From Candidatus Microbacterium colombiense (lineage in GTDB: Bacteria > Actinomycetota > Actinomycetes > Actinomycetales > Microbacteriaceae), in contig CP119308.1 in assembly GCA_029203165.1 (NCBI GenBank), positions 434,001 through 498,000 of the forward strand: DNA of 64,000 nt, read 5' to 3'. Position 1 is the first letter of the stretch; every line of letters begins with the position of its first letter. The notes beneath the pieces were generated by a model. The model saw only the letters and a list, made by a program, of their open reading frames with translations, was not told the DNA's origin and did not search any database. Below, one piece after another: positions 34,457 to 41,767 of the stretch. The translations under genes and the position numbers were made by a program.

Positions 34457-34805
34457 GTGTGTTGCATTCCTCACTGTGTGTGGGTTGCCGCTCCACCCGA
34501 GATCGCTCCGTGAGGAGGTCTCTGCTGTGGGTGGAGGGGGCGCGGTGCACAGTCGCAAAGCACTTCACGCGACAGTGCGTGGTGATCGCTTCGCCGGGTG
34601 GCATCTGCGATCGTTCGAGCCGGTCGAGCTCGGGGTTCGGAGCCGATAGGGCTTGACTCCGGGTGATGAAACTTGTTCGATTATTTGTCAGGCGAATAAA
34701 CAAATCAAGAAAATCCTTTTGCGGATGATCATGGACGCCATACTATGATCGACTGCAGGCCAAAACAATCACAATCACGCAAAGATTGACCAGAAAGGCA
34801 CTTCG
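34457..34805. promoter_or_regulatory. Divergent control region of the sugar locus
   Basis: 349 bp between the binding-protein gene and the SIS-isomerase gene. The inverted repeat ATTTGT-N11-ACAAAT (34683-34705), direct repeats ACAATCACAATCAC (34765-34778) near CAAAACAATCACAA, and a likely -10 TATGAT (34744-34749) lie close to the isomerase start. The 140 bp around 34670-34800 is A+T-rich by local standards and fits sites for the DeoR and ROK regulators. AGAAAGG (34792-34798) is the isomerase ribosome site. The rest has no open frame I can support. Confidence 0.6.
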
Positions 34806-35705
34806 ATGACTGGATCGTCGCCCGGCGCGCACATGCGCGAAGAGCTCATTTCGCAGCCCGAGACCTGGGCGGCGGCTGCCGATCTGCGCGACGCGCAGGC
34901 TGTTCTTCCGGTCGCCGGAGCGCGCATCGCCGTCGTCGGATGCGGAACCTCGTGGTTCATGGCGCAGTCCTACGCCGCCCTGCGCGAGAGCGCGGGGCAG
35001 GGCGAGACCGATGCGTTCGCGGCATCCGAGGCCTTCGTCGACCGCGGGTACGACGCCGTCGTCGCACTCACCCGCTCGGGCACCACCACCGAGGTCCTCG
35101 AACTGGTGGAACGGATCAAGGGGCGCGTTCCGACGATCGGCGTGATCGGCGACCCGGAGTCGCCGCTCGTCTCGCTCGTCGACGACGCGGTGCTGCTTCC
35201 CTTCGCCGATGAGCAGTCGGTCGTGCAGACACGCTTCGCCACCACCGCGCTCGCGCTCTTCCGCGCCTCGCTCGGCGAAGACCTCACCGCCGCGATCGAG
35301 GATGCCGCCGCGGTGCTCGCGGCGCCTCTGGAGGACGAAGAGCTGCGCGACGCGGAGCAGTACACGTTCCTGGGTCGGGGATGGACCGTCGGGCTCGCCC
35401 ATGAGGCGGCGCTGAAGATGCGGGAGTCGTCGCAGTCGTGGACCGAGTCGTACCCGTCGATGGAGTACCGGCACGGTCCGCTCGCCATCGCCGCTCCCGG
35501 CCGCGTCACCTGGCAGTTCGGCGCCGCGCCGGAGGGCCTCGCCGCGCAGGTCGAGGCGACAGGCTCACGATTCGTGGAGCATCCGATCGATCCGATGGCC
35601 GACCTCGTGCGTCTGCACCGGGTCGCCCTCGAGCGCGCCCTCGTGCGCGGACTCGACCCGGACCAGCCCCGCAACCTCACCCGTTCCGTCATCCTGGACG
35701 CATGA
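34806..35705 (+). CDS. SIS-domain sugar-phosphate isomerase (AgaS-like)
   Basis: 299 residues. Two SIS domains: RIAVVGCGTSWFMAQSYAALRESAGQGETDAFAASE and DAVVALTRSGTTTEVLELVE form the first; TFLGRGWTVGLAHEAALKMRESSQSWTESYPSMEYRHGP the second, in which the ExxxxEYRHGP block resembles GlmS and AgaS. Candidate reaction: galactosamine-6-phosphate to tagatose-6-phosphate with ammonia release, or a related ketosamine isomerisation. Followed at once by ROK kinase, PfkB kinase and aldolase genes, supporting the phosphorylated-sugar role. Confidence 0.85.
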   Translation: MTGSSPGAHMREELISQPETWAAAADLRDAQAVLPVAGARIAVVGCGTSWFMAQSYAALRESAGQGETDAFAASEAFVDRGYDAVVALTRSGTTTEVLELVERIKGRVPTIGVIGDPESPLVSLVDDAVLLPFADEQSVVQTRFATTALALFRASLGEDLTAAIEDAAAVLAAPLEDEELRDAEQYTFLGRGWTVGLAHEAALKMRESSQSWTESYPSMEYRHGPLAIAAPGRVTWQFGAAPEGLAAQVEATGSRFVEHPIDPMADLVRLHRVALERALVRGLDPDQPRNLTRSVILDA

Positions 35706-35727
35706 CATCGACGTCTGATCGGAACCG

Positions 35728-36684
35728 ATGATGACCAGGTCTGAGCGGGAGGCGCTCGCCGCCGTGCGCACGCTGGGCCCCGGCGCCCCGGTGCTGGCCT
35801 TCGACGTGGGCGGCACCGACATCAAATCGGCGCTGTTCGACGCCGACGGCACGACACTCGGCCTGCGGCGCACGCCGACGCCGGTCGTCGACGGCGACCG
35901 CACCGCGCCGATCATCGAGCGACTGGGCGTGCTGGCGGCCGAACTGCGTGCGGCGTATCCCGCCGTCGTGCCGCAGGCCGCGGGGCTCGTGGTGCCCGGG
36001 ATCGTCGATGCGGATGCCGGGATCGGCGTGTTCGCGAGCAACCTGGGGTGGCAGGACTCTCCCCTCCGCGAGCTGGCGAGCCGCGGTCTCGGACTCCCGG
36101 TCGCCTTCGATCACGACGTGCGCGCGGCCAGCTGGGCGGAGCATCTGCTCGGCGGTGCCCGCGCCTACGAGAACTCCGTGGTGCTCGTGATCGGCACGGG
36201 GATCGCGGGCGCCATCCTGGTCGACGGCGTGCCGTACACCGCCGGGGGATACGCCGGCGAGATCGGGCACTCTCCCGTCGCCGAGGGGCCGATCTGCCCC
36301 TGCGGTGCACGCGGATGCCTGGAGGCCGTGGCCTCGGCCGGAGCCATCGCCCGCCGCTATCACGAGGCCACCGGCGTCGCCCCGAACGGTGCGAAGGATG
36401 TCATCGCCCGTGCGGCGACCGGTGACCCGGCGGCCAGGGACATCTGGGACTCGGCGCTCGATGCCCTCGCCCTCTCGCTCGCGCAGATCACCGCGGTCAT
36501 CGCTCCCGAGGCTGTGGTCATCGGCGGCGGGCTCTCGCGGGCGGGCGGGTCGCTGTTCGACGAGCTCCGCACCCGACTCGCGGCCAGGCTGAGCTTCCAC
36601 CGGCTGCCCGTGCTCGTGCCGGCGGAGCTCTCGGGCAACGCCGGGCTGCTCGGGGCGGCGCTGCGGGCGCGGGAGGTCGCATGA
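35728..36684 (+). CDS. ROK-family sugar kinase
   Basis: 318 residues without a helix-turn-helix. ATP motif AFDVGGTDIKSAL near the N-terminus, GLVVPGIVD, catalytic Asp in AFDHDVRAASWAEHLLGGA, VIGTGIAG, zinc site CPCGARGC. Likely phosphorylates the sugar delivered by the importer (N-acetylgalactosamine/glucosamine or a hexose). Overlaps the next gene by ATGA, so the two are coupled. An N-terminal extension of about 18 residues precedes the core. Confidence 0.88.
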   Translation: MMTRSEREALAAVRTLGPGAPVLAFDVGGTDIKSALFDADGTTLGLRRTPTPVVDGDRTAPIIERLGVLAAELRAAYPAVVPQAAGLVVPGIVDADAGIGVFASNLGWQDSPLRELASRGLGLPVAFDHDVRAASWAEHLLGGARAYENSVVLVIGTGIAGAILVDGVPYTAGGYAGEIGHSPVAEGPICPCGARGCLEAVASAGAIARRYHEATGVAPNGAKDVIARAATGDPAARDIWDSALDALALSLAQITAVIAPEAVVIGGGLSRAGGSLFDELRTRLAARLSFHRLPVLVPAELSGNAGLLGAALRAREVA

Positions 36685-37613
36685 TCCTCACCGTCACCCC
36701 GAACCCCGCCCTCGATCTCACCTGGCACGTCGAGCGTCTGAGGGTCGGTGAGACGCACCGCGCGGATGCGGGTGCCGTGCGCGCCGGCGGCAAGGGGCTC
36801 AATGTGGCGCGGGTCGCGCACGCTCAGGGTGCGTCGGTGCACGCCATCACGACCGTGGGCGGCCGCACCGGTGACGAGTTCGCTGAGGAACTGCGGCGCA
36901 GCGGCATCCCTCACTCGCTCATCCCGGTCGCAGCCGACACGCGGCGCAGCATCGCGGTGGTCGATGCCGCACTCGGCGACACGACGGTCATCAATGAGCG
37001 CGGCGTCAACCCGAGCGACGAGGAGTGGGGGGCGCTGCTCGCCGCGGTCGTCGACTCCCTCCCGAGCGCACGGGTGCTGGTCGTCTCGGGCAGCCTTCCT
37101 CCCGGCGCCCCCGAGAGCCTGCTGCCGCTGCTGATCCGGGTCGGCCGCGACGCCGGCGTACCCGTGATCGTCGACACCTCCGGCCCCGCGCTGCTTCGCG
37201 CTGCCGACGCGGGAGCATCCGTCCTCAAGCCCAACCGCGCCGAGCTCGCCGAGGCCACGGGCATCGCCGATCCGGTCGCCGGCGCGCGGTCGCTGATCGA
37301 GCGCGGCACCGAGCTCGTGCTGCTCTCGCTCGGTGCCGAGGGGATGCTGGCCGTCACGGCATCCGACCTCGTCCATGCCCGCCTCGATGAACCGCTCGCG
37401 GGCAACCCGACCGGCGCCGGCGATGCCGCGGTGGCGGCGTGCACCGTGCTCTACGCGGAGGGAGAGCGCGATGCCGAGCAGATCCTCCGTCGAGCGACGG
37501 CCTGGTCGGCTGCTGCCGTGCTGATGCCTCTCGCCGGCGACATCTCCCCCCGCTGGGCCGAGCTCGCCTCACACCTGCGTGTCTCACGCCCCGTCCCGAA
37601 GGACTTCTCGTGA
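36681..37613 (+). CDS. PfkB-family kinase, 1-phosphofructokinase/LacC type
   Basis: 310 residues, starting at an ATG overlapping the previous stop. N-terminal substrate motif TPNPALDLTWHVERL and GGKGLNVARVAHAQG, and the C-terminal signature NPTGAGDAAVAACTVLYAEG with the catalytic Asp, place it in the 1-phosphofructokinase/tagatose-6-phosphate kinase group. Between kinase and aldolase genes it most likely makes tagatose- or fructose-bisphosphate. Coupled to the aldolase by GTGA. Confidence 0.9.
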   Translation: MILTVTPNPALDLTWHVERLRVGETHRADAGAVRAGGKGLNVARVAHAQGASVHAITTVGGRTGDEFAEELRRSGIPHSLIPVAADTRRSIAVVDAALGDTTVINERGVNPSDEEWGALLAAVVDSLPSARVLVVSGSLPPGAPESLLPLLIRVGRDAGVPVIVDTSGPALLRAADAGASVLKPNRAELAEATGIADPVAGARSLIERGTELVLLSLGAEGMLAVTASDLVHARLDEPLAGNPTGAGDAAVAACTVLYAEGERDAEQILRRATAWSAAAVLMPLAGDISPRWAELASHLRVSRPVPKDFS

Positions 37614-38467
37614 CCCTCGTCTCCGCCCGCGACCTCGTTTCCACCGCATCCGCCGACGGCCGCGGGATCGGCGCGTTCAACGTGATCCATCTCGAGACCG
37701 CCGAGGGGCTGGTGCGCGCGGCCGAGCTCGCGCAGTTGCCGGTGATCCTGCAGATCTCGCAGAACTGCGCCGACTACCACGGGGGACTCGAGCCGATCGC
37801 ACTCGCGACCCTCGCGATCGCCCGCCGCGCCGTGCTCCCGGTCGCGGTGCACCTCGACCACGCCGAGCGGCCGGAGCTGGTCGACGAGGCGATCGACCTC
37901 GGGTTCGGTTCCGTGATGTTCGACGGCGGAGCGCTCCCCTACGACGAGAATGTGGCGGTCACCTCCGAGGTCGTGACGCGCGCGCACGCGGCGGGCGTCT
38001 ACGTCGAGGGCGAGCTGGGCGAGGTCGGCGGGAAGGACGGTGCGCATGCGCCCGGTGTACGCACCGATCCGGACGAGGCGCGAGCGTTCGTCGCCGCGAC
38101 CGGGGTCGACGCCCTCGCCGTGGCCGTCGGATCATCGCACGCCATGCTCGACCGCACGGCGGCGCTCGACCTCGATCTGATCCGTCGCCTGCATGCCGCG
38201 CTGCCCGTGCCTCTCGTGCTGCACGGATCATCCGGAGTCTCCGACGCCGTGCTCGCCGATGCCGTGCGCGCCGGCATGACGAAGATCAACGTGTCGACAC
38301 ATCTGAACGGGCATTTCACCCGCGCCGTCCGCTCGGTGCTCGCGGCCGACGACCGCCTGGTCGACTCGCGCAAGTACCTGGTGCCGGCGCGCGAAGCGCT
38401 GTCGATGGAGGCGGCGCGGCTGCTGCGCCTGTTCGCCCTCGCCGAGGACGATACGGTGGCGGGATGA
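37610..38467 (+). CDS. Class II fructose/tagatose-bisphosphate aldolase
   Basis: 285 residues from a GTG that overlaps the kinase stop. Zinc-dependent aldolase: GIGAFNVIHLETAEGLVRAAE, PVAVHLDHAERPELVDEAID (catalytic Zn His-Asp), VEGELGEVGGKDG, PLVLHGSSGVSD and KINVSTHLN, the KbaY/GatY/FbaA pattern. Splits the bisphosphate into dihydroxyacetone phosphate and glyceraldehyde-3-phosphate. Confidence 0.92.
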   Translation: MTLVSARDLVSTASADGRGIGAFNVIHLETAEGLVRAAELAQLPVILQISQNCADYHGGLEPIALATLAIARRAVLPVAVHLDHAERPELVDEAIDLGFGSVMFDGGALPYDENVAVTSEVVTRAHAAGVYVEGELGEVGGKDGAHAPGVRTDPDEARAFVAATGVDALAVAVGSSHAMLDRTAALDLDLIRRLHAALPVPLVLHGSSGVSDAVLADAVRAGMTKINVSTHLNGHFTRAVRSVLAADDRLVDSRKYLVPAREALSMEAARLLRLFALAEDDTVAG

Positions 38468-38504
38468 GACCCCGCGACCTGCCGCCGCTCTTCCGGGGGC
38501 GGTC

Positions 38505-39278
38505 ATGAAGCGCGCCGCTCGCCTGAATGCGATCCTCGACCAGCTCGCCGAGGCGGGCGAGGTCACGGTCGATGAGCTGGTGGACCAGTTCGGCGCCTCG
38601 GCCGCGACCACCCGTCGCGATCTCGATTCTCTGGCCGAGCAGCGTCTGCTCACCCGAACCCACGGCGGTGCGGTGGCGCAGGCCGTCGCGTACGAGCTGC
38701 CCATCCGCTACAAAAGCCACCTGCGCACCCACCAGAAGGCGAGCATCGCCCAGGCCGCGGCCGCCCTCGTCTCACCCGGCATGGTCGTCGGACTGTCGGG
38801 CGGCACCACCACGACGGCGATCGCCGCGGCGCTCGCCGCACGCGACGACCTGGCCGCGGGCATCACCGTGGTCACCAACGCGGTCAACATCGCCGCGCAG
38901 CTGGCCACGCGCCCCGACATCAAGGTCGTCGTCACGGGCGGCGTCATCCACTCGCGCAGCTACGAACTGGTCGGGCCCTTCGTGGAACAGCTGCTGCGCG
39001 GTGTGCGACTCGACATCGCCTTCATCGGCGTGAACGGGATGGATGCCGCATCCGGCGCCACCACGCACGACGAGCGCGAAGCCGCCGTGAACCGCATGAT
39101 GGCCGAGCGCGCCCGCCGCGCGGTGGTCGTGACGGACGGCAGCAAGCTCGGCGTCGTCGCGTTCGCGGCGGTCGGCGGCGTGGAACTCTTCCCGACCGTG
39201 CTCACGGATGCCGGGGCCGATGCCGATGCCGTCGCCGCGCTCCGCGATATCGGTCACGAGGTGCTGCTCGCGGGGTAG
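38505..39278 (+). CDS. DeoR/GlpR-family repressor
   Basis: 257 residues. DeoR winged helix at the N-terminus (RLNAILDQLAEAGEVTVDELVDQFGASAATTRRDLDSLAEQRLLTRTHGGAV), then the sugar-phosphate-binding domain with VVGLSGGTTTTAIAAALA, VVTNAVNIAAQLA, FIGVNGMDAASGATTHDEREAAVNRMM. Last gene of the catabolic operon and probably its effector-sensing repressor, with the A+T-rich repeats near 34.7 kb as targets. Its last 60-70 nt are duplicated at 39945-40009. Confidence 0.92.
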   Translation: MKRAARLNAILDQLAEAGEVTVDELVDQFGASAATTRRDLDSLAEQRLLTRTHGGAVAQAVAYELPIRYKSHLRTHQKASIAQAAAALVSPGMVVGLSGGTTTTAIAAALAARDDLAAGITVVTNAVNIAAQLATRPDIKVVVTGGVIHSRSYELVGPFVEQLLRGVRLDIAFIGVNGMDAASGATTHDEREAAVNRMMAERARRAVVVTDGSKLGVVAFAAVGGVELFPTVLTDAGADADAVAALRDIGHEVLLAG

Positions 39279-39280
39279 GG
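39210..39280 (+). repeat. Direct repeat copy A: 3' end of the DeoR gene
   Basis: The last 71 nt around the DeoR stop recur 735 bp downstream (39945-40009). The two differ by a 6-nt GATGCC deletion and one base substitution. Together they flank the GNAT acetyltransferase gene. Confidence 0.85.
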
Positions 39281-39440
39281 AGCGCGGACTGCGCTTGATC
39301 GGGTCAGGCTTGCATCCTGCGCGTGAGGGACGCGGGCAGGAGAAGTCGGCGATCTCGTCGAGCTGAGCACGGAGCGTGCGTGGCGACAAGGCCTGGTGTG
39401 AAGGTCGCGTGACGGCGCGTCGACGGAATCGTCAGTACGC

Positions 39441-39914
39441 CTAGAGGTCGAGGCGATGCGGGATGGCGCCGTCTCCCTCTCGGTACGGGGCGAAGCCCAT
39501 GGCTGAGTAGTACGCCAGTGCTGGTGCGCTGTCAGCACCGATCGTCGCGTCGATGTGTCGCAGCCCGGCGGCCCTCGCCGCTGACAGCGAGATGGCGAAG
39601 AGCCGGCGCCCGATGCCGCTGCGTCCAGCATCCGGGTGGATGTGGGTGCCGATGATCCCCCACCCCACGGTCACGTCGTACGGGTTGTCCGGCCATGCCC
39701 GCTTGAGTGACTGGAAACCGACGACGCGGCCGCCCTGAACAGCGACAGTGCACGCGACGGTGTGCTCGACAGCAAGGTAACGCTCTCTGATCACAGCGAC
39801 ATCGACCGGGCTCGCCCGGAGTCCCGCGCGATAGATTGCGTTCTGCACCTCGGTCATGTCCTCGGCATCGGCAGGGTCGGCTGGCCGGAATTCGATCACG
39901 GTCCAGCTTCTCAT
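39441..39914 (-). CDS. GNAT-family N-acetyltransferase
   Basis: 157 residues from MRSWTVIEFRPADPAD; upstream in-frame sequence is the antisense of the duplicated DeoR end, so the shorter start is preferred. Core: VVGFQSLKRAW, the acetyl-CoA motif A IGTHIHPDAGRSGIGRRLFAISLSAA (with RxxGIG), and LAYYSAMGFAPY. Likely acetylates a small molecule or protein; substrate unknown. It lies between the two copies of the duplicated DeoR end and is opposite in direction to the operon. Confidence 0.85.
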   Translation of the reverse strand: MRSWTVIEFRPADPADAEDMTEVQNAIYRAGLRASPVDVAVIRERYLAVEHTVACTVAVQGGRVVGFQSLKRAWPDNPYDVTVGWGIIGTHIHPDAGRSGIGRRLFAISLSAARAAGLRHIDATIGADSAPALAYYSAMGFAPYREGDGAIPHRLDL

Positions 39915-39944
39915 GCGGTGCGGGTGCGGTCCGCTGTCGGTGTC

Positions 39945-40009
39945 GCCGGGGCCGATGCCGTCGCCGCGCTCCGCGAGATCGGTCACGAGGTGCTGCTCGC
40001 GGGGTAGGG
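39945..40009 (+). repeat. Direct repeat copy B of the DeoR 3' end
   Basis: 65 nt matching 39210-39280 except for a 6-nt deletion and one substitution; still encodes VAALREIGHEVLLAG and stop. Its end, GGGGTAGGGT, places TAGGGT (40005-40010) where a -10 box of the next gene would be. Confidence 0.85.
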
Positions 40010-40018
40010 TCTACCGTC

Positions 40019-40357
40019 ATGACGGTGCCCGTGCACAAGAGCCCCACTTCCCGCGCCGTGGCTCTCGGCCTGCTGATCGTGCAGGTGCTGGTCGCGGGAG
40101 CAGCAGGCTACTGGGTGCTGATGCAGACGCTCCTCATCGCCGGATGCGGAGATGAGTGTGCGTACGACGCCGTGGCTGGAGCGTGGCGGGCCCAGTTGTG
40201 GGTGAGTCTGGGAAGCGTCGTCTTGTCCAGCGTGCTCATCCTGGTCTTCCACGCGCGCGGCAAAGAGACCTGGTGGGTGCCGACAGCGGGGCTTGCCGTC
40301 GTGGTGATCACCACGATCGCCACGACCGTCGTGATCAACGGTGCGACGAGTGTCTGA
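40019..40357 (+). CDS. Small membrane protein, unknown function
   Basis: 112 residues. Three predicted membrane helices (AVALGLLIVQVLVAGAAGYWVLM, LWVSLGSVVLSSVLILVF, WWVPTAGLAVVVITTIATTVVI), with a short cysteine-containing loop GCGDECAYD between the first two. I recognise no named family. A TAGGGT -10-like box, formed by the end of the duplicated DeoR fragment, lies 8 nt upstream of the ATG. Confidence 0.7.
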   Translation: MTVPVHKSPTSRAVALGLLIVQVLVAGAAGYWVLMQTLLIAGCGDECAYDAVAGAWRAQLWVSLGSVVLSSVLILVFHARGKETWWVPTAGLAVVVITTIATTVVINGATSV

Positions 40358-40425
40358 GGCTGGCGATCGCGCGATTGGTCGAGATCTCCTTCATGTCGGG
40401 CGCGGGCGGGTGAGGTGCGACGGGG

Positions 40426-40983
40426 TCAGCTCGCTGAGGCGACGGCGCCGATCAGCTCGTCGGCGACGGCGTCGAATCGCTGGAGTGAGCCCTGCGCTCG
40501 GGCGACGATGACCGCCCCTTCGCTCGCGGCGATGAGAAGCGCGGCGAGCGAGGCGGCGCGATCGGCGGACACGCCTCCCGTGCGGAGAAGATCGGCAAGA
40601 GTGTCCTGCCAGTCGCGGAAGACGGCCGCCGCGGTCTCGATGAGGGCCCGGTCCTCTGTGGCGACCGTGACAGCGACGACCGCGCATCCTGCCTGGTGGT
40701 CGGAGGCGACGAGCACGTCGCGCCACAGCTGCACGAACGCCTGCGCGATCTCTGTGGCGGGTCGGTCGCGATGCTCTTCGAGTGCTGCCAAGGCGCGTGC
40801 TTGGGCGAGTGCGAGAGCCTCGGTCACCAACTGGTCCTTCCCCTCGGGGAAGTGGTGATAGATCGACCCGCGCGGTGCACCCGAGGCGGTGAGAACTTCG
40901 GAGAAGGATGCTCCCTGGAGGCCCCGCTTCGCCAAGAGGAGGGCAGCGGTGCGCACCATGCGATCGCGTGCGTCGGTGACCAT
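40426..40983 (-). CDS. TetR-family regulator (LmrA/YxaF-like)
   Basis: 185 residues. HTH region RMVRTAALLLAKRGLQGASFSEVLTASGAPRGSIYHHFPEGKDQLV, characteristic of the YxaF/LmrA TetR subgroup, then a ligand domain with GCAVVAVTVATEDRAL. Divergent from a tautomerase-family gene with two palindromic operators between them, so it most likely represses both. GGAGG lies just upstream of the ATG on the minus strand. Confidence 0.92.
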   Translation of the reverse strand: MVTDARDRMVRTAALLLAKRGLQGASFSEVLTASGAPRGSIYHHFPEGKDQLVTEALALAQARALAALEEHRDRPATEIAQAFVQLWRDVLVASDHQAGCAVVAVTVATEDRALIETAAAVFRDWQDTLADLLRTGGVSADRAASLAALLIAASEGAVIVARAQGSLQRFDAVADELIGAVASAS

Positions 40984-41002
40984 GTCGCCTCCTTCTCTTG
41001 AC

Positions 41003-41044
41003 TATGACGATAATCATATTCTATCGTCTATGACGACCGTCATA
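41003..41044. promoter_or_regulatory. Two palindromic operators of the TetR/tautomerase pair
   Basis: TATGAcgataaTCATA (41003-41018) and TATGACGacCGTCATA (41029-41044), centres 26 bp apart, in the 95-bp gap between divergent genes. The shared TATGAcg half-site is typical of a TetR dimer site. Confidence 0.7.
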
Positions 41045-41078
41045 TTCATGATGGGTCCCGACCGCAAGGAGCGTCACC

Positions 41079-41522
41079 ATGCCCATGATCGATATCTACG
41101 CCACCGTCGGAACCTTCGCCGATGTGCACGCGCTCGCCGTCGAGGCCGCGGCGACGGTGAAAGACGTCGAGCAGGTGCCCGACATCCCGATGTTCCGCAT
41201 CAACACCGCCGCATTCGTGCACGAGCTCCCCGAGGGCAGCATCTCCAACGTCGATGGCGCCTCGAACCATGTGCGGGTGCAGGTGCTGACGAACGCGGGA
41301 GCCCTCGACCGTGAGAAGCAGATCGCCGTCGTGCGACGACTGACCGATCTCGTCGCGCGCGCAGCGGGAGACGACTCGCTCGCTCAGCGCACCTGGGTCT
41401 CACTCATCGAAGCGACCCCCGGTGGATGGGGGCTCTGGGGTCACGCGCACACCAACGATGAGATCGTGGCGGCCGCTCGTGCGGAGATCACGACTCTGCA
41501 GGGCGGGGCGGCAGCATCCTGA
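41079..41522 (+). CDS. Tautomerase-superfamily protein
   Basis: 147 residues. Begins Met-Pro-Met-Ile-Asp-Ile-Tyr, so the N-terminal Pro becomes the catalytic base after Met removal, as in 4-oxalocrotonate tautomerase. The length and the C-terminal GGWGLWGHAHTNDEI resemble the longer single-chain group of the family. Substrate unknown. AGGAG 10 nt upstream. Probably induced by the ligand of the neighbouring TetR repressor. Confidence 0.85.
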   Translation: MPMIDIYATVGTFADVHALAVEAAATVKDVEQVPDIPMFRINTAAFVHELPEGSISNVDGASNHVRVQVLTNAGALDREKQIAVVRRLTDLVARAAGDDSLAQRTWVSLIEATPGGWGLWGHAHTNDEIVAAARAEITTLQGGAAAS

Positions 41523-41537
41523 TCGCCGGGGCAGAAC

Positions 41538-41574
41538 GAAGGCCTCGGCGTCCCCAACACGCCGAGGCCTTCGC
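41538..41574. terminator. Terminator after the tautomerase gene
   Basis: Perfect 15-bp stem CGAAGGCCTCGGCGT (41538-41552) with its complement (41560-41574), 7-nt loop, 16 nt past the stop. The remaining 190 bp to the next gene has no feature I can support. Confidence 0.8.
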
Positions 41575-41767
41575 GAGGGTGCCGCGGCTGCATACCGCGC
41601 GTCCCTCTGAGTAGTCGATGTCCGTGTCATCCCGCACTCCCCAGTGCACAGGACTCTCCGTTGTTGCGCCTCCCTTGCGCCCCGTACCTCCGGGGCCCTC
41701 CGCATGACACCTTCCGAAGATCAGGAGCGGGCACCCTCCCCGGTGATACACCGAATGGAGAAAAAGT

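Noticed and set aside
39441..39986. Longer GNAT protein starting at 39986
   Set aside because: The extra 24 codons are antisense to the duplicated DeoR fragment and lack conservation signals; the ATG at 39914 fits the fold start.
41595..41767. Small gene between the tautomerase terminator and the CHAT stop
   Set aside because: Short frames only, no ribosome site, and the longest are antisense to the end of the CHAT gene.
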